DNA from: Larix kaempferi
Lineage: Eukaryota > Streptophyta > Pinopsida > Pinales > Pinaceae
Reading direction: 5' to 3'
Length of the DNA: 64,000 nucleotides
NCBI GenBank assembly: GCA_027924585.1
Contig: BSBM01000372.1
Span: 33,846,001-33,910,000 of the forward strand
The notes beneath the pieces are model-generated. The model was not told the DNA's origin. It saw nothing but the letters and a program-made list of their open reading frames with translations, and did no database searches. This document shows, in pieces, positions 45,971 to 55,875 of the stretch. How positions within the stretch are numbered: the stretch's first letter is position 1; each line of letters begins with the position of its first letter. The position numbers were made by a program, and so were the translations under genes.

Positions 45971-46483
45971 TCACGCTAGAAGGCCAATTGAAACCGAGCA
46001 TGAACTCAGTTTCTCTATGGTCACTACCTTTGTAAACATGTCTACAGGATTCTGGCTAGTATGTATCTTTTCCAGCTTCAACAGTTCATCTTCTAGAACA
46101 AAGCGTATGAAATGGTACTTGAGTTGTATATGTTTAGTCCTGGAATGGAATGATGAGTTCTTTGCAAGATGAATGGCACTCTCGCTGTCACTATACAACC
46201 TGCTATCCTTCTGCTTCTTACCCAATTCCTCCATAAACCTCTGCAACCAAATCATCTCTTTACTAGCCTCTGTAACAACAACATACTCTGCTTCCGTTGT
46301 TGAAAGTGCAAAAATATTTTGCAGTCTCGAAATCCAACTTACTGCTGTTCCACCTACAGTAAACACATACCCTGTGGTGCTCCTCCTGCTATCCTTATCA
46401 CCTGCCATATCTGCATCAACATATACCTGTAGAATAGTGTATGAACCTCCAAAACATAATGCCTGAGTGGTAGTACCTCTCAA
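45971..46483 (-). pseudogene. copia F RNase H
   Basis: 170 open residues: VYVDADMAGDKDSRRSTTGY, ISWISR-like VSWISRLQNIFALSTTEAEY, KEMIWLQRFMEELGKKQ, then LYSDSESAIHLAKN, FHSRTKHIQLKYHFIR and NPVDMFTKVV. The acidic catalytic residues (D in VDAD, E in TEAEY, D in SDSES) are in place. The C-terminus is close to the polypurine tract, as in intact copia elements. It removes the RNA strand during reverse transcription. A stop separates it from RT. Confidence 0.93.
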
Positions 46484-46498
46484 ATACCTGAGAATCCA

Positions 46499-47553
46499 CT
46501 ATACTGCCTTCCAATGTTCTTTACTTGGATTGTTCATATATCTGCTCACAACTCCCATTGCATGTGCAATATCTGGTCTTGTGCACACCATGACATACAT
46601 CAAGCTGCCAACTACTGATTGATAGGGAATCTTGGACATGTAATCTATCTCTTCCTGTGTCTCGGGACACATTTCCTTACTTAGATTGAAATGGATGGCC
46701 AAAGGTGTACTTACTGGTTTTGTATTCTGCATTCTGAACCTCTCCAACACCTTTTGTATGTACTCACCCTGAGACAATGTCAATTTGTGATTTTTCTTGT
46801 CTCTTTTTATTCTCATACCAAGGATTTGCTTTGTAGCACCCAAATTCTTCATCGCAAATGAATTAGCTAGCTTCCTTTTGAGTACATTTATATCCTGCAT
46901 GTTAGACCTTGCAACAAGCATGTCATCCACATACAATAACAAGATAATATATCTTTCATTGTCTAGCTTCTTGAAATAAACACAGTGGTCAGAATGACAT
47001 CTACTATAATCCTATTCTGTCATAAACCTGTCAAATTTTAAATACCACTGCCTCGGAGCTTGCTTCAAGCCATACAAGCTCTTCTTTAACCTGCATACCA
47101 GATCCTCCTTCCCTTTGACCTCATACCCTTGTGGTTGCTGCATATATATATCTTCTTCCAAATCCCCATGGAGAAAGGCTGTTTTTACATCTAACTGTTC
47201 AAGATGCAAATCTTCTACCACCACTAGACTTGAGATAGTCCTAATTGAAGTCATCTTAACAACAGGAGAAAATATTTCATCAAAATCTATACCTTTCTTC
47301 TATGCAAATCCTTTACAACATGTCTGGCCTTGTACCGCTTCTTGCCTCCTTCTTCTTCCTTCAACCTGTAAATCCATTTGTTCTGCAATGCTCTTTTACC
47401 AACAGGCAACTGAACCAAATCCCAAGTCTGGTTTTCTACCAATGAGTCCATCTCCTCATTCATGCCTTGCTCCCACTTCTTTCTAGTTTCCACCTGCATT
47501 GCTTCTTCATAACATTCTGGTTCACCAGCATCAGTCATCAATAAATAATACAT
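46499..47553 (-). pseudogene. copia F reverse transcriptase
   Basis: Three open stretches. 47287-47553 has KKWEQGMNEEMDSLVENQTW and LPVGKRALQNKWIYRLK. 47012-47254 has LEQLDVKTAFLHGDLEEDIY, MQQPQGY and LKKSLYGLKQAPRQWYLKF. 46499-46942 has the catalytic LLYVDDML with both aspartates, LGMRIKRD, TLSQGEYIQKVLERF and GSLMYVMVCTRPDIAHA. Frameshifts lie near 47270 and 46960. RT copies the element RNA into DNA within the particle. Confidence 0.94.
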
Positions 47554-47723
47554 TGAAGGAGAGTATCGTTCAGGAGTCTACTTAACTTGGTAGATCTTCT
47601 TGCAGTTGCAGGAGTTTCAGGTACTTGCTGTTGTTCTTGATTTTCTGGCACCTTTGGAACTTCATTTTCTTTAATTTCAACAAGTTCTGTGTACTCTATG
47701 TTTTCCTTTTCCTGTTTCTTTCC

Positions 47724-48763
47724 CTACAATTGATCTTTATAGATGACCTTTTCATTGAATATCACATCTCTACTCCTAATTGTTTTGTTATTTTCATAAT
47801 CCCATAAGTGATAACCAAAATCATCAACCCCATATCCAATAGAGGTACATTTCTTGGATTTAGCTTCAAGCTTTGTTCTATTATCTTTATCAATATGGAC
47901 AAATGCTTCACAACCAAACATTCTCAGAAATGAGTAGTTTACCTTTTTACCTGTCCATGCCTCCTCTAGAATACCACCATCCAAAGCACTTGAAGGCCCT
48001 CTGTTTATTAAATAAACAACAGTATTTACAGCATCTGCCCAAAACTGTAAGGGAAACCCTGATGCAATCTCATACACCTTACACGCTCCATGATCGTTCT
48101 ATTCATCCTTTCTGACACACCATTTTCTGTTGGTGTTCCTGGGACTGTCTTCTCTCCACGAATCCCATGGTATGAACAGTAACTGTCAAACTCCTTTCCG
48201 CAGTACTCACCTCCATTATCAGATCTGAGACACTTCAACCTTTTTCCTGTCTCATTCTCAACCAAAGATTTCCACTGCTTAAAAGTAGCAAACACATCAG
48301 ATTTATGTCTAATGTAATAAACCCAAGTTTTTCTAGTTGCATAATCAATAAATGTAACATAATAATGAGAGCCACCAAGAGATTGTACCTGAGCCGGACC
48401 CCATACATCTGTATGCACAAGCTCTAACTTTTCATTCTTCTTCTGTTTCCCAACCATGAGAAATCTGACTCTCTTCTGTTTTCCATAAACATAGTTCTCA
48501 CAGAATTCCAAACTTACTTGCTTCAAATTTGGCAGCAACTTCCTTGAGTGGAGAATCTGCATCCCCTTCTCACTCATGTGGCCAAGCCTATGATGCCACA
48601 ATGCTGTATTTGTTCTTGTGGAAGCTAAAGAGATAGAATGGTTAGTATTATGAGGACATAAATACAATGTACCTACCCTGTCTCCTTTTGCTATCACCAT
48701 TGATCCTTTAGTGATCTTCCACCACATTTCTCCAAATGTAGATAGACAACCGCCATCTCCCAA
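47724..48763 (-). pseudogene. copia F GAG-pre-integrase and integrase
   Basis: The segment 48026-48763 has the HHCC-type N-terminus (LWHHRLGHMSEKGMQIL, FCENYVYGKQKRVRF) and the catalytic core, with Asp in VHTDVWGP, Asp in LRSDNGGEY and Glu in NGVSERMNRT. The second part of the zinc pair reads CENYVYG where CEHCVYG is usual. After a frameshift, 47724-48077 continues with FPLQFWADAVNTVVYLINRG, FGCEAFVHI and KKCTSIGYG, the core exit. The enzyme inserts the DNA copy into the genome, leaving the 5-bp duplications seen here. Confidence 0.94.
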
Positions 48764-49249
48764 CTACCCTATTGAGATCAGATTTCTTTTCATAGCATGA
48801 ATATGCCTTACATCTTTCAGCAGCCAATCAGTTCCATTCTTAAATTTTATCCATACCTTACCCATTCCAACAATTTTACATGGCTCATCATCACCCAATA
48901 AAACATGTCCAAAATCGCTTGGAACATAATCATGAAAATATTTCCTACGGGGTGTAGCATGACATGAAGCCCCTGAATCTACTACCCAATAATCACTAGT
49001 ATTATCTAATGCAAGAATCAAAGCATCTTGTAACACATCACCTGCTACATTTACTTCTTGGGTAGTTTCCTGCTGTCCATCTCCTTTATTCTTTAGAGAT
49101 TTGCAGTCTTTCTTCAGATGTCCTTTCTTTCCATAGTTCCAACACTCTATTTTTCCTAGTCTGGACTTGGATTTTCCCGTTTTAGACTTGCCACGATCAC
49201 CTTGGCTCTTTCCTCTCTCCTTTTGTCTTCCCCTGCTCTCCATGGTCAA
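48764..49249 (-). pseudogene. copia F zinc knuckle and protease
   Basis: A 161-residue frame. After a basic Arg/Lys/Gly/Ser segment comes the knuckle CWNYGKKGHLKKDC, in which the second Cys has become Tyr. The aspartic protease follows, DYWVVDSGASCHATP with intact D-S-G, then KVWIKFKNGTDWLLKDVRHI. Gag-side frames lie immediately right and integrase left. Confidence 0.92.
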
Positions 49250-49846
49250 AGCATTGCCTGATGTCTCACCTGTTCTTTTCTTCGCATTTCCTCGCTAAGA
49301 ATAACACCAATAACATCATCAAATTTCAAGGTGTTTGAACCAGAGACAGATTTACTTACAACTATGACCAAGCTATTCCAGCTTTCTGGCAATGAACACA
49401 AGATTAGAAGAGCCCTAACCTCATCATCAAAGTTCACACTTACAGAACTTAGGTGTATTTGTAACCGTATTAAATTGCTTTAAATGATTGGTAACATATC
49501 CACCTTCAGACATCTTCATATTAAATAAACGCTTCATTAAAAATGCCTTGTTGGAGGCCGAGGGTTTTTCATACAGCTTACCCAATGCGCTCATCAAACC
49601 CTCTGTTTTCTTTTCTTTTGAGATATTGAAAGCCACCGACGAAGCCAGGGACAACCGTATTGTCCCCAGTTCCTTTCTGTCAAGAACCTCCCATTCTTCG
49701 TCCTTCATGGCTGCCGACTGCTTTGCTCTTCCTCCCAACGGCAGTAATAGATCCTTCTGGTACAGATAGTCCTCCATTTGCATTTTCCATAACTGGTAGT
49801 TTTGGTCGTTAAACTTCTCGACCTTAAACTTTCCTTCTTCTTCCAT
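49246..49846 (-). pseudogene. copia F gag (UBN2/DUF4219 type)
   Basis: Starts at ATG 49846 (MEEEGKFKVEKFNDQNYQLW). The helical core has LYEKPSASNKAFLMKRLFNM and YVTNHLKQFNTV. A frameshift near 49437 leads to 49246-49437 with FDDEVRALLILCSLPESWN and VIGVILSEEMRRKE. It forms the particle shell. Confidence 0.93.
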
Positions 49847-49906
49847 TGCTCCCACTCGAACCAGAAACCCTAGTTTCCTGCGGGTTTAACTACCAAATAG
49901 ACCTTT

Positions 49907-49919
49907 GGCTCTTATACCA
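49907..49919 (-). other. copia F primer-binding site
   Basis: Minus strand TGGTATAAGAGCC, one base from the initiator tRNA-Met complement, two bases inside the 5' LTR. Confidence 0.92.
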
Positions 49920-49921
49920 AT

Positions 49922-50392
49922 TGCTAGAAAAATAGGATCGCAGAGCAATAACAATAAACATAAATGCAAATATAATCACACAAACACATTACAAGAGAGA
50001 CACCAATATATCGTGGTTCACCCAAGATAGGCTACGTCCACACTGAAATTGCTAGTCCTTATTATTATACCGTCCAGCAAAGTGAAGGGATACAACCTGT
50101 AGCACAACTGCTACACTTCCTATTCACTGTCTCACAACCTCTCTTCTTGATCTTAGAGATCTTTACAATGCATAATACCTAATACATCAACCCTAGCCGT
50201 ATTACAATGTCTTTCTTTTATAGGGGAAATACAATGGGAAAATACCATGGGTTACCCAAAACCATGGGCCCGTAAACTGTTGGCGAAAACAACCCCAACC
50301 CCAAGGTTGGGGAACGAGTGTACAGTCCTCTGGGGTACATGGCTGAGACAATATCATCTATGAGATTGGAAGATCTGGCTCCACAACCAACA
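49922..50392 (-). repeat. copia F 5' LTR (471 bp)
   Basis: TGCTAGAAAAATAGG to CACAACCAACA. The terminal TGTT has become TGCT. Same length as the 3' LTR. Confidence 0.96.
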
Positions 50393-50714
50393 CTCCCTAA
50401 GTTATATTTCTAGCTTCCCTCTGAAGCCTTCATCTCCCAGGTGACACTACATGTTTTTGCTTGACCATTGGGAAATCTAAAGTGGTTCATGCATTGGTTC
50501 TTTGTTGTGGCTTTTACCCTCTTGTTCACTTTCATCATTTTTAGTTATTTTTGTTTTTGTTTTGTTCTGTTTCACTAACAAAGCATTGCATGATCTACTT
50601 TGGGGTTATCACATTTGATTTTTGTTTCTAAATACTGGGCCTAGTCAACAACCTCAAGGGATTTTACCCAAAGTGGGAGAGGATACACACCTTTGTGCAT
50701 AATTCCCCACAACA
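50393..50714 (+). repeat. element E 3' LTR, right part
   Basis: Continues the LTR from 45413 (starting with the second CTCCC) and ends CCCCACAACA next to CTTCT. Confidence 0.92.
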
Positions 50715-51764
50715 CTTCTTCACTTCATCTTCCCTTGAAAATTCGCTTCTCTAGGACAAAATTCACTCCTCTTCCTTGGTTAGGTTGAATTGGTATTATC
50801 CAAATTCCAAATGAGGTTCCTCTTATTTATATGAGTCTAAGACACTCTTTTAGTCCACTTATGTTCACCTATAATTTATCATTAATTTTGTCTTCCACAT
50901 TTTAGGGGCTTCTTCAATGGGTCAATGGCCACTTCAAGGATTCATTAGATCATTCCAAGTGGACATATTTTAATTGATTTAGGGTTTTCTTCAATTTTCT
51001 TTAGGTGTTTACTTTAGGTCTTCATGTCTTGATCAATGAGGTTACAAGATTTCAAATCCAAATGGGGTTACTAGACCCTTCAAACCTTCTCCTTTCTTCA
51101 CAAGTGGGAACATACCTTGTAATTAATGCCTTCAAGACCAAACAAACTTGATCATTGCCAAGTGTCATGATTAGTTTGCTTCCTCACTATATCAAGGTGT
51201 CCTCCTACACCCTCAAGTTGATCCTAGCACATAATTTCTTCATATTTCATAAGGTTTCTTTCCTCCATAAGTGGGAAACTAGGGTGTACATAAATATATT
51301 CACTTGGATTTAGGGACTTCTCACTTCTCATAATCATGTTCTTGTGAACACATCATCATCACTTTAGGGGCTTCTTTACACTTCACATCATCATGGTCAT
51401 GTGGACACATCCTCATCACTTTAGGGGCATCTTCAATGGATTTGAAGTACTTGCTCCATTTGTGTACCACTCAAAGTGAACATGTGGAAGAAACCACATG
51501 TTATCTCATCGTGTGAGGGACATTCTTAATAGCTACACCATAAGGGGACTGCATTGGATTTATATACACTTATGTCAAGGCTCTTTCAAGCTTTTGAAGG
51601 ATTCAAACAATATCCTTTTATTATTGCCACATCATCATTACCATTGTGACATTATCATCATCATTGCCACATTGACATCAATGAAAACATCTCTCAACAA
51701 TCTTATTAGCTCATGGCACAGATATCTTGACCCTGTTGACATCAACGACAACTTTACTCAACAA
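50715..51764 (-). repeat. element D 5' LTR, right part
   Basis: Resumes the D LTR after E (CTTCTTCACTTCATCTTCCC) and runs to CTCAACAA, matching the right end of 28621-31388. Includes the second copy of CTTCT. Confidence 0.9.
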
Positions 51765-51769
51765 AAGAT
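51765..51769. repeat. target duplication of element D, right (AAGAT)
   Basis: Matches 28616-28620. The fit requires the D LTR to end one base beyond the usual CA (CTCAACAA). Confidence 0.85.
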
Positions 51770-52935
51770 ATCCTTCTAGGAATTTATTCACAATCTCAGT
51801 TTTCCCATCAGATTGATGATGGTAAGAGGAGAGGTGATCCAACTGCATTGCCCAAAATTTAAAATTGGATCTCTATTACATAAATAATATTGGGGATTCC
51901 ATGTAGATTCTAAATTGTTTCCATGAATGATGCAACTACAACACTTTCTTTAAAAGGATGAGAAAGAGAGAAGAAATAAGCATACTTTGTGAGTCGATTG
52001 ATTACTACCATGATGACATTCTTTTCTTTTGACTTTGGTAGATTTGTGATATAATCCATTGATACCTCTTCCCAATGCTATCTTGGTAGGATAATGGTTG
52101 TAGAAGATCTAGCATCTTGTTTGTCTCTTCTTGGTTTGGTTGGAAATCCAAATGTTCTGCCATAGAATCCTCCATAGAATTTTGGACATCAATTTTAATA
52201 CCTTCATAGAAAAATAATTCTTGATACTATAGTAAGTTTTCAGGATCCTTGAATTTCCTCCTATAGGAGAAGTGTTCAATTCCAAAACGACCTTTTGTTT
52301 GAGTTGGAAATCCTTACATAAATATAGGCAATCTTGGTACCAAAGTGAATCATTCTTCTACACAAATTTATCTAGTGAACTAGGGTCCTCTTGTAGTTGT
52401 TGAATTATCTTGCATGCTTTCTAATCCAGTTTCCATCCTTGCTTCTTCCACCCATTCATATTGCATAATGAAAATAACACACAATTAATCCCTTTATGCC
52501 ATCTTCTTTTCTTGAAAGTGAATCTGCCACCACATTTTGTTTTCATTTTTTGAAGATAATTTCGAAGTCATAAACTGACATCTTTGCAACCCATTTTTGT
52601 TTCTCTTCTAAAGATAATTGTTTTTCCAACAAATACTTAAGATTGTAATGGTATTTTATTACCTTGAAGTTTCTTATTATTATGAATGAGATGCTATTTA
52701 TTAATTGCATGTATTATGGACAACATTTTCTTTTCTTAAATTGGTTTGAGTAAGTTTTTTCTTTTAAGTTTTCAACTTTCAAAGGTAAGGGAACTTCCTT
52801 TTCTCATTAAAACTGCACCAATGCCATGCCCCAAGAAATCACATTCCACAAGAAAATCTTTTGGGAATTCAGGTGTGGCTAATACAAGAGTTGTACACAT
52901 AGGAACTTTAATTTTTTCAAATTATTTGGTTGTGT
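51765..52935 (-). pseudogene. host gypsy A: RNase H and integrase N-terminal part
   Basis: From right to left on the minus strand come MCTTLVLATPEFPKDFLVEC, GHGIGAVLM, VYDFEIIFKK and VVADSLSRKED (RT connection and RNase H), then integrase with MDYITNLPKSKEKNVIMVVI, RLTKYAYFFSLSHPFK, YHHQSDGKTEIVNKFLEGY. Stops and frameshifts are frequent. The last phrase breaks at the D insertion and continues at 28620. It is joined on the right, across element G, to 55629-55875. Confidence 0.9.
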
Positions 52936-53104
52936 TGGAGCCTAATCCTTGGTGTTAGGAGTCCAAGAGACCTCTTGGAATTCGAAGTCCAAGGGTCACT
53001 TCTAATTGTATATATACCTTAATTAATGAGAATTTGGTGTCCTTTGACGCCTATTATTCCGTCTTCATGAATTATTGTTTATGTGCCCTAGCTGGCACCT
53101 TACA
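52936..53104 (+). repeat. element G 5' LTR (169 bp, internally deleted)
   Basis: Lacks 71 bases found in the 3' LTR. The gap lies between two AGGA motifs, suggesting a deletion by slippage or end-joining after insertion. Confidence 0.88.
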
Positions 53105-53105
53105 G

Positions 53106-53117
53106 TGGTATGAGAGC
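53106..53117 (+). other. element G primer-binding site
   Basis: TGGTATGAGAGC, one base from the initiator tRNA-Met site, one base inside the LTR. Confidence 0.88.
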
Positions 53118-55388
53118 TTACTCTAAACCCGTGGCCTGTGATTCCTCTGCCAATTCTGCCGCATTCCATTCTACTGGATAATATCCTTCCCTCTGCTGAT
53201 TCGTGTAGTTGACAGGCCTGTGGATTAATTCTCGGCGAACGTTACTCTCCATTATGTTGAATGAACCTGCCCTATAACTTCTACTCAGACCTGGAATTCT
53301 ACACTGTTCTTCCATATTCCTTTTCTATCCATCTCTTCAAAGGCGTGCAACTTGTTGCTCTTTGGTGAACCTCAAAGATATTATTGCTGCATGTTGAAGA
53401 CCGTTGGAGAATATAAGGGAAACCCTAAATTTATGAATCCTGTAGATGCATAAAATTTATCCATCGTGGGATCTCTCAATCGTGACTCCAATATATGCTG
53501 CGACGCTCCTCTAATCTATGTTTCTAAGTTCTACTCCATTTTGTGATGCATTGGAGGTGATATATTACATTGTGTTGGAGTTGATTATTGTTAATGTGTT
53601 GCATGGAGGTAGTTAAGCTGCGTTTTGTCTATTGAGAGATGCATCGTATCCTTTTGAAGCTGTGTTGTCACAGTTGGAATTTATTCTCCGCGTGAACTAT
53701 TTCTATTTCATGGGGTTGGCACTCCATTTTAGTCTGAAAACAATCATATTGTATGCTGCATTGGCACTTCACCACGGGCTCTGTCGTGATGCTGCGTGGA
53801 TAGTTTGCATACGAGATGGTGCGTGTGGGATCTCCGAATATTGAAGACGGTTCATCATATTCCTGCCTCTTCACCAAATACGGGTCATCTTATCGGTGCT
53901 GCATGTTTAAAGACAGTGACCTACAACCCATCTCTCATAAAAGACTCATGACTGCTGACTCGTGATACTTCTTGGTGTTGCCATTGTGAGAAGACTATTG
54001 TTTGAGCCAGTTTGTGAAGACTATCAATTGCATAGAGACCATTCTCTTTAGCGTAAAGACTGTTGCTGGTTGAATGCATAGTATGTGCAAGACTATTGTG
54101 TGGGAGTATCGAGACCTGTGCGTTGAAGTTTAAGCAATCAGATCCTTCCACGTTGATAATTTCCAATAGAAATGTCCGATATGCAATATTTGGACCATTC
54201 TGAGCTCAATCCACACCTCAGACCATGATATATCAGCCTTGGATTCATAGAGTGATGAAGATTAATCTGGAGCTACTACAAGTTCATTCATCTCCCTCTC
54301 ATTTCGAGTGGAGTTGTCATCATTGGAGATCTGGACATCGTTGGAACATTGAAGACTCGTCTGTGGAAACACTAATCCAATCTGCATAGAGCTGAGTAAA
54401 GGTTCTTTCACTCTGATTTCTCTAGGGAAAAAACAAATTAGAAGTGCACATGGTTGAGGTTGTATGAAATGAAAAAACAAATTAGAAGTGCACATGGTTG
54501 AGGTTGTATGAAATGTGTCTATTATGATATTTGTAGCCTTAATATTGTTGATGCATCACTTATAACAACCCAAGAAAACATTACGTTATTATTGCAGAAT
54601 ATCAAGTGAGCCTGATCCACAATGAGTTTGGATAGCCACCATATTCAGATATGTCTGATTCCGATATGCATGTATTCTAAACACATAAGAGATATACATG
54701 ACATAGAGTACTCAAGTGTTTTGTGTCTAGTTGTGACACCGTGAGACTCTCCTCTCCTCATATTGTTCTTGACAGGGGGGAATGAAGATTGTCAGTATCA
54801 AGCGAGCGAGAACAAGTGAGATAGAACAAGTGAGGATGTGAAGAACTATGTTCATTTGAGCTCCAGAGTTGGTGGTAATCCTAAAACCATTGGTTTCGAG
54901 AGAACATTATATTAGCAGAAGCATGTGCAAGCTTCTAGCTAACTTGGCAAAAGGTTGTCAAGATGGAAATGTTCAGCAAGTTGCAGCTGTTCACTTCTTG
55001 TTTTCTGCTCTCTAGTTGGTTGGTGGTCAGCCTAAAACCACCATTCTATCCATTCCAGAAAAAACCTCTGAGCCTACGAGCCAAGTTCCAGAGAACCTCT
55101 GAGCGAGTGTTGTCACCAAGTTCCAGTGTTTTTGGTAAGCATTAAACCACACACATAGTAGAAGATTTCAGCTTCTGCTAGGCCATTTCGGTTGATGGTC
55201 AGCCAAAACCATCCCTTTGGAGAGCTCTTGTATTTAGCAGAAGCATGTGAAAGATTCTAGATAACCTTCTTGGTAAAGGATGTTCAAGATGGAAATGTTC
55301 AGCAGGTGGTAGCTGTCCACTTCCACTTATTCATCTCTCTTCTTTTTCTTGGACTCATATACACCCTTCAAATTAAGGGGGGATTTTT
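53118..55388 (+). other. element G interior, non-coding
   Basis: No retroelement protein. It contains a perfect 44-bp tandem duplication (54427-54470 and 54471-54514) and a longer imperfect duplication, with TTAGCAGAAGCATGTG and CAAGATGGAAATGTTCAGCA near 54915-54975 and again near 55235-55305. An internal tract CAGGGGGGAATGAAGATTG (54773-54791) looks like a second polypurine tract of a copia ancestor. Confidence 0.7.
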
Positions 55389-55628
55389 TGGCGCCTAATC
55401 CTTGGTGTTAGGATTGGTGAGCACCACTCACGTGTAGAGAATATTAATGGTCATTGAGGGTAGACCAAGAGCCACCCAGGAGTCCAAGAGACCACTTGGA
55501 ATTCGAAATCCAAGGGTCACTTCTCATTGTATATATGTACCTTAATTAATGAGAAGTTGGTGTGCTTTGATGCCTATTATTCCTGTCTTCATGAATTATT
55601 GTTTATGTGCCCTAGTTGGCACCTTACA
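55389..55628 (+). repeat. element G 3' LTR (240 bp)
   Basis: Undeleted LTR copy. The polypurine tract AAGGGGGGATTTT is directly upstream. Confidence 0.9.
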
Positions 55629-55875
55629 TGTTGCTTGTTGACTCCAATAGAATGCTTCTTTTTCCAATAACCTTGTTACATGTTTTTCTATTTGACCATA
55701 ATTCTTGATGAACTTGTGGTAGTATCATGTCAATAATCCTAAGAATACTCTAATATTTTTCTAGGTTTTAGGAGTTGACCATTCCATTATAGCCTTAATT
55801 TTGTTAGGGTCGACTTTGATACCTTCATTAGATACATAATATGACCCAAATATTCCACTTCCTGAACCCCAAAGG
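55629..55875 (-). pseudogene. host gypsy A: RT thumb and connection
   Basis: The minus strand reads GVQEVEYLGHIV-like residues after the H insertion site, then IKVDPNKIKAMMEWSTPKT, FLGLL, YYHKFIKNYGQI and AFYWSQQAT. This is the segment after the YxDD palm of gypsy RT. Reading crosses solo LTR H on the right and element G on the left. Confidence 0.88.
55871..55875. repeat. target duplication of solo LTR H, left (AAAGG)
   Basis: Identical to 57906-57910. Confidence 0.93.

Larger units (their letters stand above)
45414..50392 (-). mobile_element. copia F: full-length Ty1/copia retrotransposon
   Basis: A 4979-bp element with two 471-bp LTRs, perfect CTCCC duplications, an initiator-Met-type primer site and a polypurine tract, on the minus strand. 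Gag, CCHC knuckle, protease, integrase, RT and RNase H are present in canonical copia order but split by stops and frameshifts into about eight frames. The LTRs differ at roughly 30 of 471 positions by eye, mostly transitions, so it is older than copia C. Confidence 0.97.
35872..50714 (+). mobile_element. element E: Ty3/gypsy element with gag, protease and multi-knuckle ORF, no RT; carries F
   Basis: LTRs start TGTTAACRTAG at 35872 and 44720 and end CCCAYAACA at 36872 and 50714. A primer site after the left LTR and a GGGGGAATA tract before the right LTR give plus orientation. The interior (36873-44719, 7.8 kb) has gypsy gag, a protease domain and a downstream reading frame with repeated zinc-knuckle-like motifs. 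I find no RT, RNase H or integrase motif. Copia F is inserted in its 3' LTR. Confidence 0.92.
28621..51764 (-). mobile_element. element D: Sirevirus-like copia element, gag only, carrying E and F
   Basis: Outer LTRs start TGTTGGAATATT at 28621 and 34193. The right LTR is split by element E and ends at 51764. The primer site at 34173-34190 gives minus orientation. Without the insertion D is about 8.3 kb, with LTRs near 2.7 kb. The 2.8-kb interior keeps gag, a coiled coil and the start of the protease region but no integrase, RT or RNase H. Several GGGGG tracts before the 3' LTR and the gag type match the Sirevirus branch of copia. Confidence 0.92.
52936..55628 (+). mobile_element. element G: small non-autonomous LTR retrotransposon
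   Basis: A 2.7-kb element with LTRs of 169 bp (52936-53104) and 240 bp (55389-55628), running TGGMGCCTAATCC to GGCACCTTACA. A primer site, TGGTATGAGAGC, at 53106-53117 and an AAGGGGGGATTTT tract before the right LTR show plus orientation. The 2.3-kb interior has no frame over 81 codons and no retroelement protein. Host A homology (YWSQQAT, then NNLKKLKVPMCTT) resumes across it. Target duplication is unclear: right flank TGTTG, left flank TGTGT or TTGTG. Confidence 0.85.
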
